DNA of 64,000 nt, from NCBI GenBank assembly GCA_910585955.1, contig CAJUGC010000011.1, positions 1-64,000 on the forward strand, written 5' to 3'. The position numbers were made by a program, and so were the translations under genes. The number at the start of each line of letters is the position of its first letter. Position 1 is the stretch's first letter. Origin of the DNA: an uncultured Christensenella sp. (lineage in GTDB: Bacteria; Bacillota; Clostridia; Christensenellales; Pumilibacteraceae). Below are positions 25,174-33,150 of this stretch, piece after piece. Under the pieces are notes generated by a model. The model did no database searches. It was not told where the DNA came from and saw nothing but the letters and a program-made list of their open reading frames with translations.

Positions 25174-26619
25174 CTATCGAGCGAGTATATCGCTTACGAG
25201 CACGGCGTTTTCGCCGAGAACTTTCGCAGCTCTCTCGCCGGCAATTCCCAAATCGTATGCCGCGCGGGCAGCTCCCGAAAGCGCGCCGAGTCTATGCGAG
25301 AGCGCGGCAATCGCACCGGCGAGCGCGTCTCCGCTACCGCCCTTGCCCATCGCGGGCGAACCCGCCGCGTTTATATACGTTTCGGTTCCGTCCGTTATTA
25401 CCGTCGTATTCGACTTGCAAACTATGACTGCTTCGAGACGCTTTGCGTGCTTTTTCGCCGAAGCTACGATTTCGCTCTCTTTGCACTCTCCGAAAAGCCT
25501 TTGAAACTCTCCCCTATGCGGCGTAAGCACGAGACGGCACTTATGTCCGTTTAGGACGTCCAAGCGTCCTACGAGAGCGTTTAGACCGTCCGCGTCTACG
25601 ACGAGCGTCCCGCCGAAGTTCTGCGCAAGATACTCTATTATGCGTATAAGCTCGGGATTTTTGCCCATGCCCATGCCGACGGCGATTGCGTCCGCGCCGC
25701 GCATAACGTCGCCGAGCGCGGTCTCGTCGAAAGCAATATATCCGTCCTTATCGGAAAGAGGCAAAAGCGTAGCTTCTTTTATTCGCTCCCTATACGCAGC
25801 CGCAAGAGACGCAGCGTGGCACAGCGTCGTAAGTCCCGCGCCCGCACGCATTGCGCTTTCGGCGGCGATAAGCGGCGCGCCGATCATGTTCGCGCTTCCG
25901 CCCAATATCCTCACTCTTCCGTACGTCCCCTTGTGGCTCGCCTTTTTTCTCGCGGGCAGACTCGGGACGTTCTTTTCGGTGAGGATTGCGCCGATATCCA
26001 CTTTTATTCCCATGTCCGCCATGACGGTTTCGCCGCAGTAGTCCGAGCCGTCTCCGAGAAAATGTCCGTACTTATATGCGGCAAAAGTCACGGTTAGGTC
26101 GGCTTCCACCGCTTCACCCAAAGCTATGCCGTCGTCGCTTCCCAAACCCGACGGCAAATCGACAGAGATAACGTGTGCGCCGCAAGAATTCATAAGCCGC
26201 ACGGCTTCGAGATATTCTCCACCTACGGGGCGGGCAAGACCTATGCCTAAAAGCGCGTCTACCGCAAAGTCGTAGAGATCGGCGCGGATTTCGGCGTCCG
26301 AAAGACCGACAACTTTACCGCCGAGCGCGGAATATGCATTTAGGCGCGCCGAGGCAAAGTCGTTGCGTTTTTCGCCTACGATTACGACTTCGATGCGATA
26401 GCCTTCTATATGCATTATTCGGGCAAGGCTGAGTCCGTCCGCGGCATTGTTTCCGCTTCCGACAAAAACCGCAGTAAAGTCGGTCTTTTTTATGAGCTTT
26501 TGGACTATGCGAAACATTGCCTCCGCCGCCGACTCTATCATCAAATCTTCGCTCATTCCGTACGCGCGCGCCCTTTCCTCGCACTCGCGCATCTCCTTTG
26601 CCGTAACTATGCGTTTCAC
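25174..26619 (-). CDS. nnr: Bifunctional NAD(P)H-hydrate epimerase/dehydratase Nnr
   Basis: This enzyme repairs hydrated NAD(P)H. The 481 residues comprise an N-terminal epimerase domain (YjeF_N, about 1-210; GSGNNAADGLSLAR, VDLPSGLGSDDG) and a C-terminal ADP/ATP-dependent dehydratase domain (about 225-480; GSANMIGAPLIAAESA and GSGDALAGAIAAL). The start is GTG at 26619, overlapping the acpS stop in a GTGA arrangement. It forms a coupled operon with acpS and the P1-family peptidase. The acpS-nnr-mazEF neighbourhood is widely conserved in Firmicutes, though the usual alr gene is missing here. Confidence 0.95.
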   Translation of the reverse strand: MKRIVTAKEMRECEERARAYGMSEDLMIESAAEAMFRIVQKLIKKTDFTAVFVGSGNNAADGLSLARIMHIEGYRIEVVIVGEKRNDFASARLNAYSALGGKVVGLSDAEIRADLYDFAVDALLGIGLARPVGGEYLEAVRLMNSCGAHVISVDLPSGLGSDDGIALGEAVEADLTVTFAAYKYGHFLGDGSDYCGETVMADMGIKVDIGAILTEKNVPSLPARKKASHKGTYGRVRILGGSANMIGAPLIAAESAMRAGAGLTTLCHAASLAAAYRERIKEATLLPLSDKDGYIAFDETALGDVMRGADAIAVGMGMGKNPELIRIIEYLAQNFGGTLVVDADGLNALVGRLDVLNGHKCRLVLTPHRGEFQRLFGECKESEIVASAKKHAKRLEAVIVCKSNTTVITDGTETYINAAGSPAMGKGGSGDALAGAIAALSHRLGALSGAARAAYDLGIAGERAAKVLGENAVLVSDILAR

Positions 26620-26972
26620 GATTTTTGCCCCCGTACGACTACGGCGACCGCCGCGGCAAACGTCCTCTCGTGAGTAACGGAGATTTCGATTTCCGCGCCG
26701 CGCGCAAGCTCCTTCGCTCTGCCGTGAAGCTTTACATACGGTTTGCCGCGTCCGTCCCTTATCGTCTCTATATCGGTAAGCGGAAAAACTATTCCCGTCC
26801 CGAGAGCTTTACCTACGGCTTCCTTTACGCACCACATTCCCGCAATCGTTTCGGTTTTTCCCGTCTTTTCGTAATAAGCAAGCTCGCTCTCGGTAAACAC
26901 GCGCATGAGAAAACGACGGCTTTGCGCCGCCCGCTCGATACGAGCGATCTCGACCATATCAAGCCCTATCAC
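26616..26972 (-). CDS. acpS: Holo-[acyl-carrier-protein] synthase AcpS
   Basis: AcpS transfers 4'-phosphopantetheine from CoA to a serine of acyl carrier protein for fatty acid synthesis. The 118-residue protein contains the two conserved motifs, IGLDMVEIARI at the start and WCVKEAVGKALG near residues 47-58, with the Mg-binding Asp and Glu. The start is GTG at 26972, overlapping the upstream peptidase stop, so translation is coupled in the order peptidase, acpS, nnr. Confidence 0.95.
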   Translation of the reverse strand: MIGLDMVEIARIERAAQSRRFLMRVFTESELAYYEKTGKTETIAGMWCVKEAVGKALGTGIVFPLTDIETIRDGRGKPYVKLHGRAKELARGAEIEISVTHERTFAAAVAVVVRGQKS

Positions 26973-27865
26973 ACTCTGACCGCGTCCATGATAGCGCGAG
27001 CTACGGCTTCTTCCGCCGCCACTCCGAGCATCATGAACTGCGCCTCCTTTTTGCCCGACGAGAGCGCAAAAAGCGTGTCTCCGTCCATATCGGTGTGCAC
27101 GGGGCGAATGGCTCGCGCCATGCCGTCGTGCGCGAGCGTCGCGAGCTTGTTAGCCTCGAGCTTACTTAGCTTCGCGTCGGTGAGAACGCAACCTATAGTC
27201 GTATTGCCTCCCGTCATGAGCCGCATGAAATCTCCGCGCACTATGCAGCCCGCCGTGTCGAGAAAACTTCCGTCGCTCATCTTCGCGCCCGCAATGATCT
27301 TGCCGCTGTCTACGTCGTACACGTCGCCGCAAGCGTTTACGGCGACAATCGCCGTGACGAGCGCTTCGCCCGCGCGTACCGAAGCTATGCCGAGACCCGA
27401 CTTCGAGGCAAACCCAAAGCCGCGTATCTTGCCCACCGTCGCGCCCTTGCCCGCGCCCACCGCGCCGCGTACGGCAGAAGCGCTCGCGTTTTCGCACGCC
27501 GCCGCGCCGAATGACATATCGGGATAGTGATATCCTTCGCCGTTTAAATCATACAGCACCGCGCCCGCTACGAGCGGCACTATCTTGTCGCCCATTGCAT
27601 AACCGACGCCGTGCTCTCTGAGATAGTTCATAACTCCGCAGCAAGCCTCGAGTCCGTATGCCGAACCGCCGCAAAGAGCTACGGCATGAACGACGTCTAT
27701 CGCCTTCTCCGCCCTCATGAGGTCGGTTTCGCGCGTTCCCGGCGCGCAACCTCGCACGTCGACGCCGCCGACCGCACCGCCGTCGCACAATACGACGCTG
27801 ACTCCCGTATATTCGTCGTTGCAGTGTCCGAGTTTAAATCCCTCGGGAATAATCGGTTGTTGCAT
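26969..27865 (-). CDS. P1-family (DmpA/NylC-type) self-processing peptidase
   Basis: A 298-residue N-terminal-nucleophile hydrolase. The family is matured by self-cleavage before a Thr or Ser nucleophile; here the site is in GGNTTIGCVLTD, with Thr222 the likely new N-terminus. The N-terminal HCNDEYTGVSVVLCDGG and LCGGSAYGLEACCGV segments match the family. Known members are aminopeptidases or amidases on small or cyclic oligomers; the natural substrate here is unknown. The ATG at 27865 follows GGGAGGC. It heads the coupled operon with acpS and nnr. Confidence 0.9.
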   Translation of the reverse strand: MQQPIIPEGFKLGHCNDEYTGVSVVLCDGGAVGGVDVRGCAPGTRETDLMRAEKAIDVVHAVALCGGSAYGLEACCGVMNYLREHGVGYAMGDKIVPLVAGAVLYDLNGEGYHYPDMSFGAAACENASASAVRGAVGAGKGATVGKIRGFGFASKSGLGIASVRAGEALVTAIVAVNACGDVYDVDSGKIIAGAKMSDGSFLDTAGCIVRGDFMRLMTGGNTTIGCVLTDAKLSKLEANKLATLAHDGMARAIRPVHTDMDGDTLFALSSGKKEAQFMMLGVAAEEAVARAIMDAVRV

Positions 27866-27886
27866 TATTTAGCCTCCCAAATAATT

Positions 27887-28516
27887 TTATTCGTCGCTGT
27901 CTTCGTTTTCTTCGAAGAACGCCTCGTCCTCGAGACTGTCCAAAGCCTCGTATATTTCGTCCGACATACAGCCCTTTCTGTAAAGCTTTTCCTTAAGCTT
28001 GCGCTTTTCTCCTCCGCAGGTTTTCCACAGCTTTTTGGCAAGCTCCTTTACTTCTTCGCTTCTGTCGTCCGCTTCGAGCGTCTCGTCTATTATGTCTCGG
28101 CTCACCCCTCGCTTCATGAGTTCCGTTTTGAGCCTAATCGTGCCGTAGACGCGTTTATTCTCCGCCACATAGGCGCGAGCGAACTCGCGATCGTTTAAAT
28201 ATCCAAGCTCGCGAAGCCGTTCCTTTACGCGCGAAACGGTCATGGGAAGGCAACCTTTCTTTTTCAGATAGTCGCTTATCTCCTTTTCGCTCCTCTGCCT
28301 GACGGAAAGATAACCGAGCGATTTGTCGAGGGCGCTTGCATACTCCGACTCTGCTTGAATCTTCGCAAGCTCGTCCTCGTCGGCTTCCGAACCTATCTCG
28401 AGCCTGTGTTTTAGTGCCGTAAGCGCGTCGAGACCGCAGAAAAATCTGCCGTCTATATAGACGCTGACGCGGGACTTGTTCCCTTTTTGAGTCTTTATGT
28501 CGGTTATTTTACCCAT
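27887..28516 (-). CDS. recX: RecX regulatory protein
   Basis: RecX modulates RecA filaments during recombination. The 209-residue protein shows three RecX three-helix modules, with YLSVRQRSEKEISDYLKKKG, LNDREFARAYVAENK and IDETLEADDRSEEVKELAKK, and an acidic C-terminal tail. The open frame extends 17 codons upstream, but the ATG at 28516 has GAGGT at the right distance and a better family start. recA itself is not in the window. Confidence 0.88.
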   Translation of the reverse strand: MGKITDIKTQKGNKSRVSVYIDGRFFCGLDALTALKHRLEIGSEADEDELAKIQAESEYASALDKSLGYLSVRQRSEKEISDYLKKKGCLPMTVSRVKERLRELGYLNDREFARAYVAENKRVYGTIRLKTELMKRGVSRDIIDETLEADDRSEEVKELAKKLWKTCGGEKRKLKEKLYRKGCMSDEIYEALDSLEDEAFFEENEDSDE

Positions 28517-28599
28517 GTTTACCTCGCGTTCGAAGTTCGATGTATAAGACAAACCTCGACTTCGCATACTATGTTTACCGAAAAAAGGAGGAGCACATT

Positions 28600-28794
28600 A
28601 TGCCCAACATAACCACTAAGAGTCTTTCCAAACTCGGCGAACTGCTGGATTCGGAAAACCTCGCGTACAAGAAATGCTGCAATTATGTCGGCGACATCGA
28701 CGACGAACACCTCAAGGCAAACGTCGGAAGGTACGCCAACAACTGCAAACACCGCTTCGAGACGATACTCAACTATCTCGAAAATCAAGAGTAA
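28600..28794 (+). CDS. Small coat-associated protein, partner of the CotF-like gene
   Basis: A 64-residue, mostly helical protein (LSKLGELLDSENLAYKKCC...). It resembles the short ferritin-like proteins commonly found before CotF-type spore coat genes in Clostridia. The ATG at 28600 follows a near-perfect AAAAAAGGAGG. It ends 11 bases before the next gene, with which it is cotranscribed. A role in the spore coat is inferred from that pairing. Confidence 0.6.
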   Translation: MPNITTKSLSKLGELLDSENLAYKKCCNYVGDIDDEHLKANVGRYANNCKHRFETILNYLENQE

Positions 28795-28805
28795 GGAGGA
28801 CAGGC

Positions 28806-29102
28806 ATGAAAACCAAAACGGATTGCGCTCTTGAAAACTGCGCTCTTACAGACGACGACATCATCTCCGACATACTGAGCTGCCACAAGACGCTTGTGAA
28901 GCTCTATGCCGAAGCAATAATCGAATCCGCGGACGACAAGCTCCGCGAACTGCTCCGCACGCTCATGAACGAGTGCGCAGACGACCAGTTCGACGCGTTC
29001 AACTACATGAGCGCAAACGGACTTTACGAAACGACCTGCGCGGACTGCGAGCAAATTGCGTGCGCTTGCGAAAAGTTCTGCGACTGCTCGGCAAACGCAT
29101 AA
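28806..29102 (+). CDS. CotF-like spore coat protein
   Basis: A 98-residue protein with the helical coat F domain (about residues 15-75: DDIISDILSCHKTLVKLYAEAI...LRTLMNECADDQFDAFNYM) and a Cys-rich tail (CADCEQIACACEKFCDC). Coat F family members are structural proteins of Bacillus and Clostridium spore coats. The Cys cluster could form disulfides or bind metal. The ATG at 28806 has TAAGGAGG upstream. It is the second gene of a two-gene unit and is followed by a bidirectional terminator. Together with SpoVG it marks a spore former. Confidence 0.75.
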   Translation: MKTKTDCALENCALTDDDIISDILSCHKTLVKLYAEAIIESADDKLRELLRTLMNECADDQFDAFNYMSANGLYETTCADCEQIACACEKFCDCSANA

Positions 29103-29118
29103 CTTGCGACTGCGATAT

Positions 29119-29156
29119 AAAAGCGGCTTTGCCACTATGGACAGCCGCTTTTTTTA
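29119..29156. terminator. Bidirectional terminator between the coat genes and the PHP gene
   Basis: AAGCGGCT and AGCCGCTT form a stem with A and T runs on both sides; its right edge touches the stop codon of the PHP-domain gene. Confidence 0.8.
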
Positions 29157-29960
29157 CAGTCCGAGTGCCGCCGCCGTCCTCTCGCTTATCTTCCTAGGCA
29201 CGAAAGCGCTTCTGTCGGGGGCATGAAAATCACCGCCGTTAGTAACGAACAAATCGTATTTTTCGGCCATTTCGTAAAAAGGCGCGGTTATACTATTGTC
29301 GAACAGCTTATAACTTGCTTCTATCCCGCGAAGCCCGACGTCCTTAAGTCCCTTGACAAGCTTTTCTCCGCCTTCGAGCGACATCTTAAGCCGCATCGGA
29401 TGTGCAAGCACCGGCACTCCGCCGCACTCGAGAATAAGCTCGACCGCCTCTGCGGGAGTGATCATGTCGTTGGGTACATAGCACGGCTCGCCTTCTTTGA
29501 GCCACTTTTCGAAACAGGTTTTTATATCGGGTTCATAGCCGAGGCTTACCATAGCGCGTGCGACGTGACCGCGAGAAGGACTGCGAACGGCAAACTCCGC
29601 TACGTCTTCGTAAGAGACGTTAATCCCCCGCGCGTTAAGTCTTTTGATCATTTCGCGTATACGCTCGTCTCTGAAATCGGCGATTTTCTTTTCAAACTCC
29701 GCAAAAACGGAATTTTTGCAATCTACGTTATAGCCGAGCACATGGACGTTGCAAGTCCCGTACGAGGATATCTCCACGCCGCCAATGAATGCTATTCCCT
29801 CTTTTTCCGCGGCTTTGCGCGCACGCTCCACCCCGCACATAGTGTCGTGATCGGTAAGAGCGAAAGCCTCCGCTCCCGCTTTTTTGGCAAGCGCCGCAAG
29901 AAGATGGGGCGGCAGTTTTCCGTCCGAACAATTGCTGTGACAGTGAAGATCGGCTATCAT
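29154..29960 (-). CDS. PHP-domain phosphoesterase, probable 3',5'-nucleoside bisphosphate phosphatase (TrpH/YciV-like)
   Basis: A 268-residue PHP-domain protein with the metal-binding motifs DLHCHSNCSDG at the start, LTDHDT, GGVEIS, LAHPMR and the C-terminal GGDFHAP. The family includes exonucleases and phosphatases of 3'-phosphoadenosine-type nucleotides. The open frame extends upstream inside cca, but ATG 29960 with AAGGAGGAAA is the clear start. It overlaps the cca stop by four bases and is translationally coupled to cca. Confidence 0.88.
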   Translation of the reverse strand: MIADLHCHSNCSDGKLPPHLLAALAKKAGAEAFALTDHDTMCGVERARKAAEKEGIAFIGGVEISSYGTCNVHVLGYNVDCKNSVFAEFEKKIADFRDERIREMIKRLNARGINVSYEDVAEFAVRSPSRGHVARAMVSLGYEPDIKTCFEKWLKEGEPCYVPNDMITPAEAVELILECGGVPVLAHPMRLKMSLEGGEKLVKGLKDVGLRGIEASYKLFDNSITAPFYEMAEKYDLFVTNGGDFHAPDRSAFVPRKISERTAAALGL

Positions 29961-31312
29961 TCGCGCGTTTCCTCCTTGGCCGCTTTTTCCGCTCTCTTCG
30001 CCGCTCTCTCCATGAGCCAATCTCTGTTGTTGAGCTTGGGGTTCTGAAGACAGCTTTCGAGCATTTCCTCGAGAAAGACTCCTATGTTCTCTCCCTCGAG
30101 TCCGACAGAGAGACAGTCGTTCCCGTCTATTTCGAGATCGCTTACATACACAGGCGCTCCGCTCTCTATTATGTCCCATTTGGCTTTGGTGAAACGGCTT
30201 TCGGAAAGATCGTCCCGCGTCACCATGCCCGTAGCGAGACGGTCGGCGTTTATAAGATCGACGAGATCGTCTATTATGTCGAAATTAGTTGCTACGAAAC
30301 GTCTGACCTTCGCTTCCGACGTAGCGCCCGACATATCGTACATATGGTTTAAAACGAGTCTTTTCACAAATGAGATTTCGTCGTTGCTGTAGCGCAGTCC
30401 GTAATAGCCCATTCTGTGGTCGACTATCTGCGCGCTGACGTGCTCGTGACCGTGCATATTTCCGTGCTTTTCCATACAGTAAGCTTTACCGAGGTCATGA
30501 AAAAGCGCCGCAAGCCTCACCTTGGGCGGAGCATAAGCTATCGTTCGGAACGTATGTTCCGCCACGTCGTACTTATGATAGTTCGGATTTTGAGCGACAT
30601 TCATGCACTGTTCCACTTCCGGAACAAGATACTTGAATATACCCATTTTGGCAAGAAGCTTCATAGCCCTGTAATGAGCCTGATCTATTCCGTTGGCCTG
30701 ATCGGCGACAAGCATCTTGTTAAGTTCGTCCCGCTTTCTCTCCTGCGAGATCTCTTTTAAAAGTTCGGCTTTCGCCATTGCCGTCTGAGCGGTCGTCCCG
30801 TCTATCTTGAATCCGAGCTGAGCCGCAAAACGGATAAGCCGCAAGATACGCAAGCCGTCCACCGACAGCGTGCGTTCGGGACGAAGCGAACGCAGTATTC
30901 CCTTTTCTATATCGTTTATGCCTCCGCATAGGTCAATGAGTTCGTCGTTTACCACGTCGTAATAGACGCTGTTGCAAGTAAAGTCGCGGCGAAGCGCGTC
31001 CTTGCTTATATCGGTCGTAAAACAGACTTCGCTGGGCGTGTGACCCTTGTCATAGCTCTCGACGCGAAAAGGAGTATATTCATACACTTCCTTACCGCAT
31101 TTTATCTGTGCCGTTCCCAGTCGGAAGTTCACGGTCTTAACTCTGTACTTCGACGGAAGTTTCAACATACTTACGGGATAAGGTCCTGCCAGATCGATAT
31201 CCGTAGGGCGCAGAGAGCGCAGAGAATTACGGACATACCCGCCTACGACATAGACGGGGACGCCGGCATTCCTTACGATGAATTCCAAGCTTTTAGGTAT
31301 TTCTATCTTCAT
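29957..31312 (-). CDS. cca: CCA tRNA nucleotidyltransferase
   Basis: This enzyme adds the CCA end to tRNAs. Its 451 residues include the class II nucleotidyltransferase head (VVGGYVRNSL about 24-33; DIDLAG about 39-44), RRDFTCNSVYYD, the RNA-binding neck (RPERTLSVDGLRILRLIRFAAQLGF) and an internal HD domain (LAALFHDLGKA...HEHVSAQI). The HD domain suggests added phosphohydrolase activity or tRNA-end processing. The start is ATG at 31312; a TTG six bases upstream is possible. The -10 box is only eight bases from the ATG and no Shine-Dalgarno sequence is present, so the transcript may be leaderless. Confidence 0.95.
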   Translation of the reverse strand: MKIEIPKSLEFIVRNAGVPVYVVGGYVRNSLRSLRPTDIDLAGPYPVSMLKLPSKYRVKTVNFRLGTAQIKCGKEVYEYTPFRVESYDKGHTPSEVCFTTDISKDALRRDFTCNSVYYDVVNDELIDLCGGINDIEKGILRSLRPERTLSVDGLRILRLIRFAAQLGFKIDGTTAQTAMAKAELLKEISQERKRDELNKMLVADQANGIDQAHYRAMKLLAKMGIFKYLVPEVEQCMNVAQNPNYHKYDVAEHTFRTIAYAPPKVRLAALFHDLGKAYCMEKHGNMHGHEHVSAQIVDHRMGYYGLRYSNDEISFVKRLVLNHMYDMSGATSEAKVRRFVATNFDIIDDLVDLINADRLATGMVTRDDLSESRFTKAKWDIIESGAPVYVSDLEIDGNDCLSVGLEGENIGVFLEEMLESCLQNPKLNNRDWLMERAAKRAEKAAKEETRE

Positions 31313-31320
31313 ACGCAAAT

Positions 31321-31350
31321 ATTATACCATTAAAATGCCATTTCGGGCAA
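31321..31350 (-). promoter_or_regulatory. Promoter of cca, placed for a leaderless or near-leaderless mRNA
   Basis: On the minus strand TTGCCC (31345-31350) and TATAAT (31321-31326) are 18 bases apart. The start codon lies eight bases after the -10 box. Confidence 0.6.
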
Positions 31351-31410
31351 GCGTTTTTTACCCGAATTTAACGCTTGCTGTTGCCACAGCAATTTTTTAT
31401 TTGTTTTCCC

Positions 31411-31439
31411 TTGATAATTCAGCCGAAAAATGATATACT
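31411..31439 (+). promoter_or_regulatory. Promoter of the lipid kinase gene
   Basis: TTGATA (31411-31416) and TATACT (31434-31439) are 17 bases apart. The leader of about 50 bases ends in AAGGAGG. Confidence 0.7.
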
Positions 31440-31496
31440 TTAATCGACGGGTTACGACATTTTTCGCAGAAATTCGCCCCCGTCAAGGAGGAAAAC

Positions 31497-32360
31497 GTGT
31501 ATCTCGTAATAACCAACCCCGACAGCGGCGGAGGCGGCGGCAAAAAGACCGAAGCCGCAATAAAAGCATATCTCGACGCCAAAGGAGTCGAATACAAAAT
31601 TGCCGAGACCAAAGCCAAGGGTCACGCAAGAGAGATTGCGGCAAGCTTTGAGGGAGGCACTATAATCGCCGTAGGCGGAGACGGAACTTTCCACGAAGTT
31701 TTAAACGGAATGAACACCGAAAAATGCCGCTTGGGGTTCGTCCCTAGCGGCAGAGGCAACGACTTTGCCGAAGCGTTCGGTCTATCCAAAAAAACCTCCG
31801 TCGCGCTCGAAACCATACTCGGCGGAAACGAAACGAACATCGACTATATAGCGGTGGGAGAAAACCTGCGCTGTCTGAACGTGGCGGGCACGGGGCTGGA
31901 CGTATCCGTACTCGAAAGCGTAGAGAACAAAAAAGATACGAAGTTTACTTATTTAATGTCTCTCATTAACTGCATAAGGCATTTTACTCCGTACGAACTC
32001 GACGTAGAGATAGGCGGAGAAAGCACTCACTACTCCTGCGTTATGGCAGGAGTCTGCAACGGAAATCGGTTCGGAGGCGGCATAAAAATCTCGCCCGTAT
32101 CGAAATTCGACGACGGAAAACTCGACGTGATAGCCATAGAGTATCCGAAAAAAAGACTTATGCGAGCGCTTTGGGGCTTTGTAGGCGGCAAGCACATGGA
32201 CAAGCCGTACACGCACCACACGGAGTGCGAACGAGTCAAGATCTCGTCGCCATACGGTTATCCCATAGAACTCGACGGCGAAATATACCGCGGTCCCGTG
32301 CTTGACTGCCGCGTCGTAAAAGGCGGCTTAAAAACATTTAAACCGATAGCGGAAAAATGA
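31497..32360 (+). CDS. Diacylglycerol kinase-family lipid kinase (YegS/BmrU-like)
   Basis: A 287-residue cytoplasmic lipid kinase of the DAGK catalytic superfamily. The nucleotide-binding segments ITNPDSGGGGG (about 5-15) and VGGDGTFHEVLNGM (about 60-73) are present, as is FVPSGRGNDFAEAFG. In Firmicutes such enzymes recycle diacylglycerol released by lipoteichoic acid synthesis. The start codon is GTG at 31497, chosen because AAGGAGG lies nine bases upstream and the family start fits. It is a single-gene unit ending at a bidirectional terminator. Confidence 0.92.
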   Translation: MYLVITNPDSGGGGGKKTEAAIKAYLDAKGVEYKIAETKAKGHAREIAASFEGGTIIAVGGDGTFHEVLNGMNTEKCRLGFVPSGRGNDFAEAFGLSKKTSVALETILGGNETNIDYIAVGENLRCLNVAGTGLDVSVLESVENKKDTKFTYLMSLINCIRHFTPYELDVEIGGESTHYSCVMAGVCNGNRFGGGIKISPVSKFDDGKLDVIAIEYPKKRLMRALWGFVGGKHMDKPYTHHTECERVKISSPYGYPIELDGEIYRGPVLDCRVVKGGLKTFKPIAEK

Positions 32361-32366
32361 ACGCGC

Positions 32367-32401
32367 AAAAAATCCCGTTTCGTTTCCGAAGCGGGATTTT
32401 T
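32367..32401. terminator. Bidirectional terminator between the lipid kinase gene and mscL
   Basis: AAAATCCCG and CGGGATTTT form a stem with T8 after it and A runs before it. Confidence 0.85.
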
Positions 32402-32408
32402 CTTTTTT

Positions 32409-33002
32409 TTATTTTTGAGAATTCATCTGCAACAGATCGCGAATCTGCGTGAGAAGTTGCTCTGTGGTCTCGGGAGCGTTTGCCTTTTCCTCCGCCGCCT
32501 TTCTCTCCTTTTCGGCTTTGGCTGCGGCGGTAAGCTCGGCTTCCTTTGCAAGAATTGCGGCGTTTATTTCCGCCTTGCTCTTGCCCTGCGCCTTAAGCTC
32601 CTTTCTGAGCTGTTTATATTCGGCTTTGTTTAGCGTCTTATAACCTTCCTGAGCCTTTTCCATTCTCGTCTTTGCGCTCATGAATATTCTGAGCACGACG
32701 AAGATACAGAACGCTATGATGAGGAAATTCAATATACATTGCAAGAAGTGTCCCCAATGAAGCGCCGCTTCCGCTTTCGTGATCGCATTCGTTACAGGGT
32801 CGTATTGCGCTTCGGAGATCACCCATTTCCAATCGCTTATATCGAAGCCGCCCGTAGCCGCTGATATGAGCGGCATTATTATGTCGTTTACGAGGCTCGT
32901 AACTATAGCGCTGAACGCCGTGCCTATCACGACGCCGACCGCCATGTCGACTATGTTGCCTTTCGTTATGAAAGCTTTGAAGTCGACAAAAAACTTTTTC
33001 AT
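32409..33002 (-). CDS. mscL: Large-conductance mechanosensitive channel MscL, long form
   Basis: MscL opens under membrane tension and releases solutes in hypo-osmotic shock. The 197-residue protein starts with the gate helix FKAFITKGNIVDMAVGVVIGTAFS, typical of the family, and a second membrane helix follows (LQCILNFLIIAFCIFVVL). Most MscL proteins are 130-150 residues. Here the periplasmic loop is extended and a long charged, probably coiled-coil tail (about 115-197, Ala/Lys/Glu rich) follows the second helix. The ATG at 33002 has CAGGAGGA upstream; the open frame continues upstream only by chance. Confidence 0.9.
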   Translation of the reverse strand: MKKFFVDFKAFITKGNIVDMAVGVVIGTAFSAIVTSLVNDIIMPLISAATGGFDISDWKWVISEAQYDPVTNAITKAEAALHWGHFLQCILNFLIIAFCIFVVLRIFMSAKTRMEKAQEGYKTLNKAEYKQLRKELKAQGKSKAEINAAILAKEAELTAAAKAEKERKAAEEKANAPETTEQLLTQIRDLLQMNSQK

Positions 33003-33037
33003 TTCTGTTCCTCCTGAAAAATCCTTATCTTGACTCG

Positions 33038-33066
33038 AGTATAACATATATGTCTATCGATGTCAA
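33038..33066 (-). promoter_or_regulatory. Promoter of mscL
   Basis: On the minus strand TTGACA (33061-33066) and TATACT (33038-33043) are 17 bases apart. Confidence 0.75.
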
Positions 33067-33114
33067 TCGCTTGGAAAAAATTATCTCCGACTCTCGCGTC
33101 GGATTTGTATACAC

Positions 33115-33144
33115 TTGACTTCGACTATTCTTATGGAGTATACT
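33115..33144 (+). promoter_or_regulatory. Promoter of the metF operon, placed for a leaderless mRNA
   Basis: TTGACT (33115-33120) and TATACT (33139-33144) are 18 bases apart. The ATG at 33151 lies six bases after the -10 box, where the transcript should begin, and no ribosome binding site fits between them. Confidence 0.65.
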
Positions 33145-33150
33145 TTGACC

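Noticed and set aside
25122..25427. Plus-strand frame opposite nnr as a small gene
   Set aside because: Antisense to conserved nnr codons, with an Arg-rich shadow composition and no ribosome binding site.
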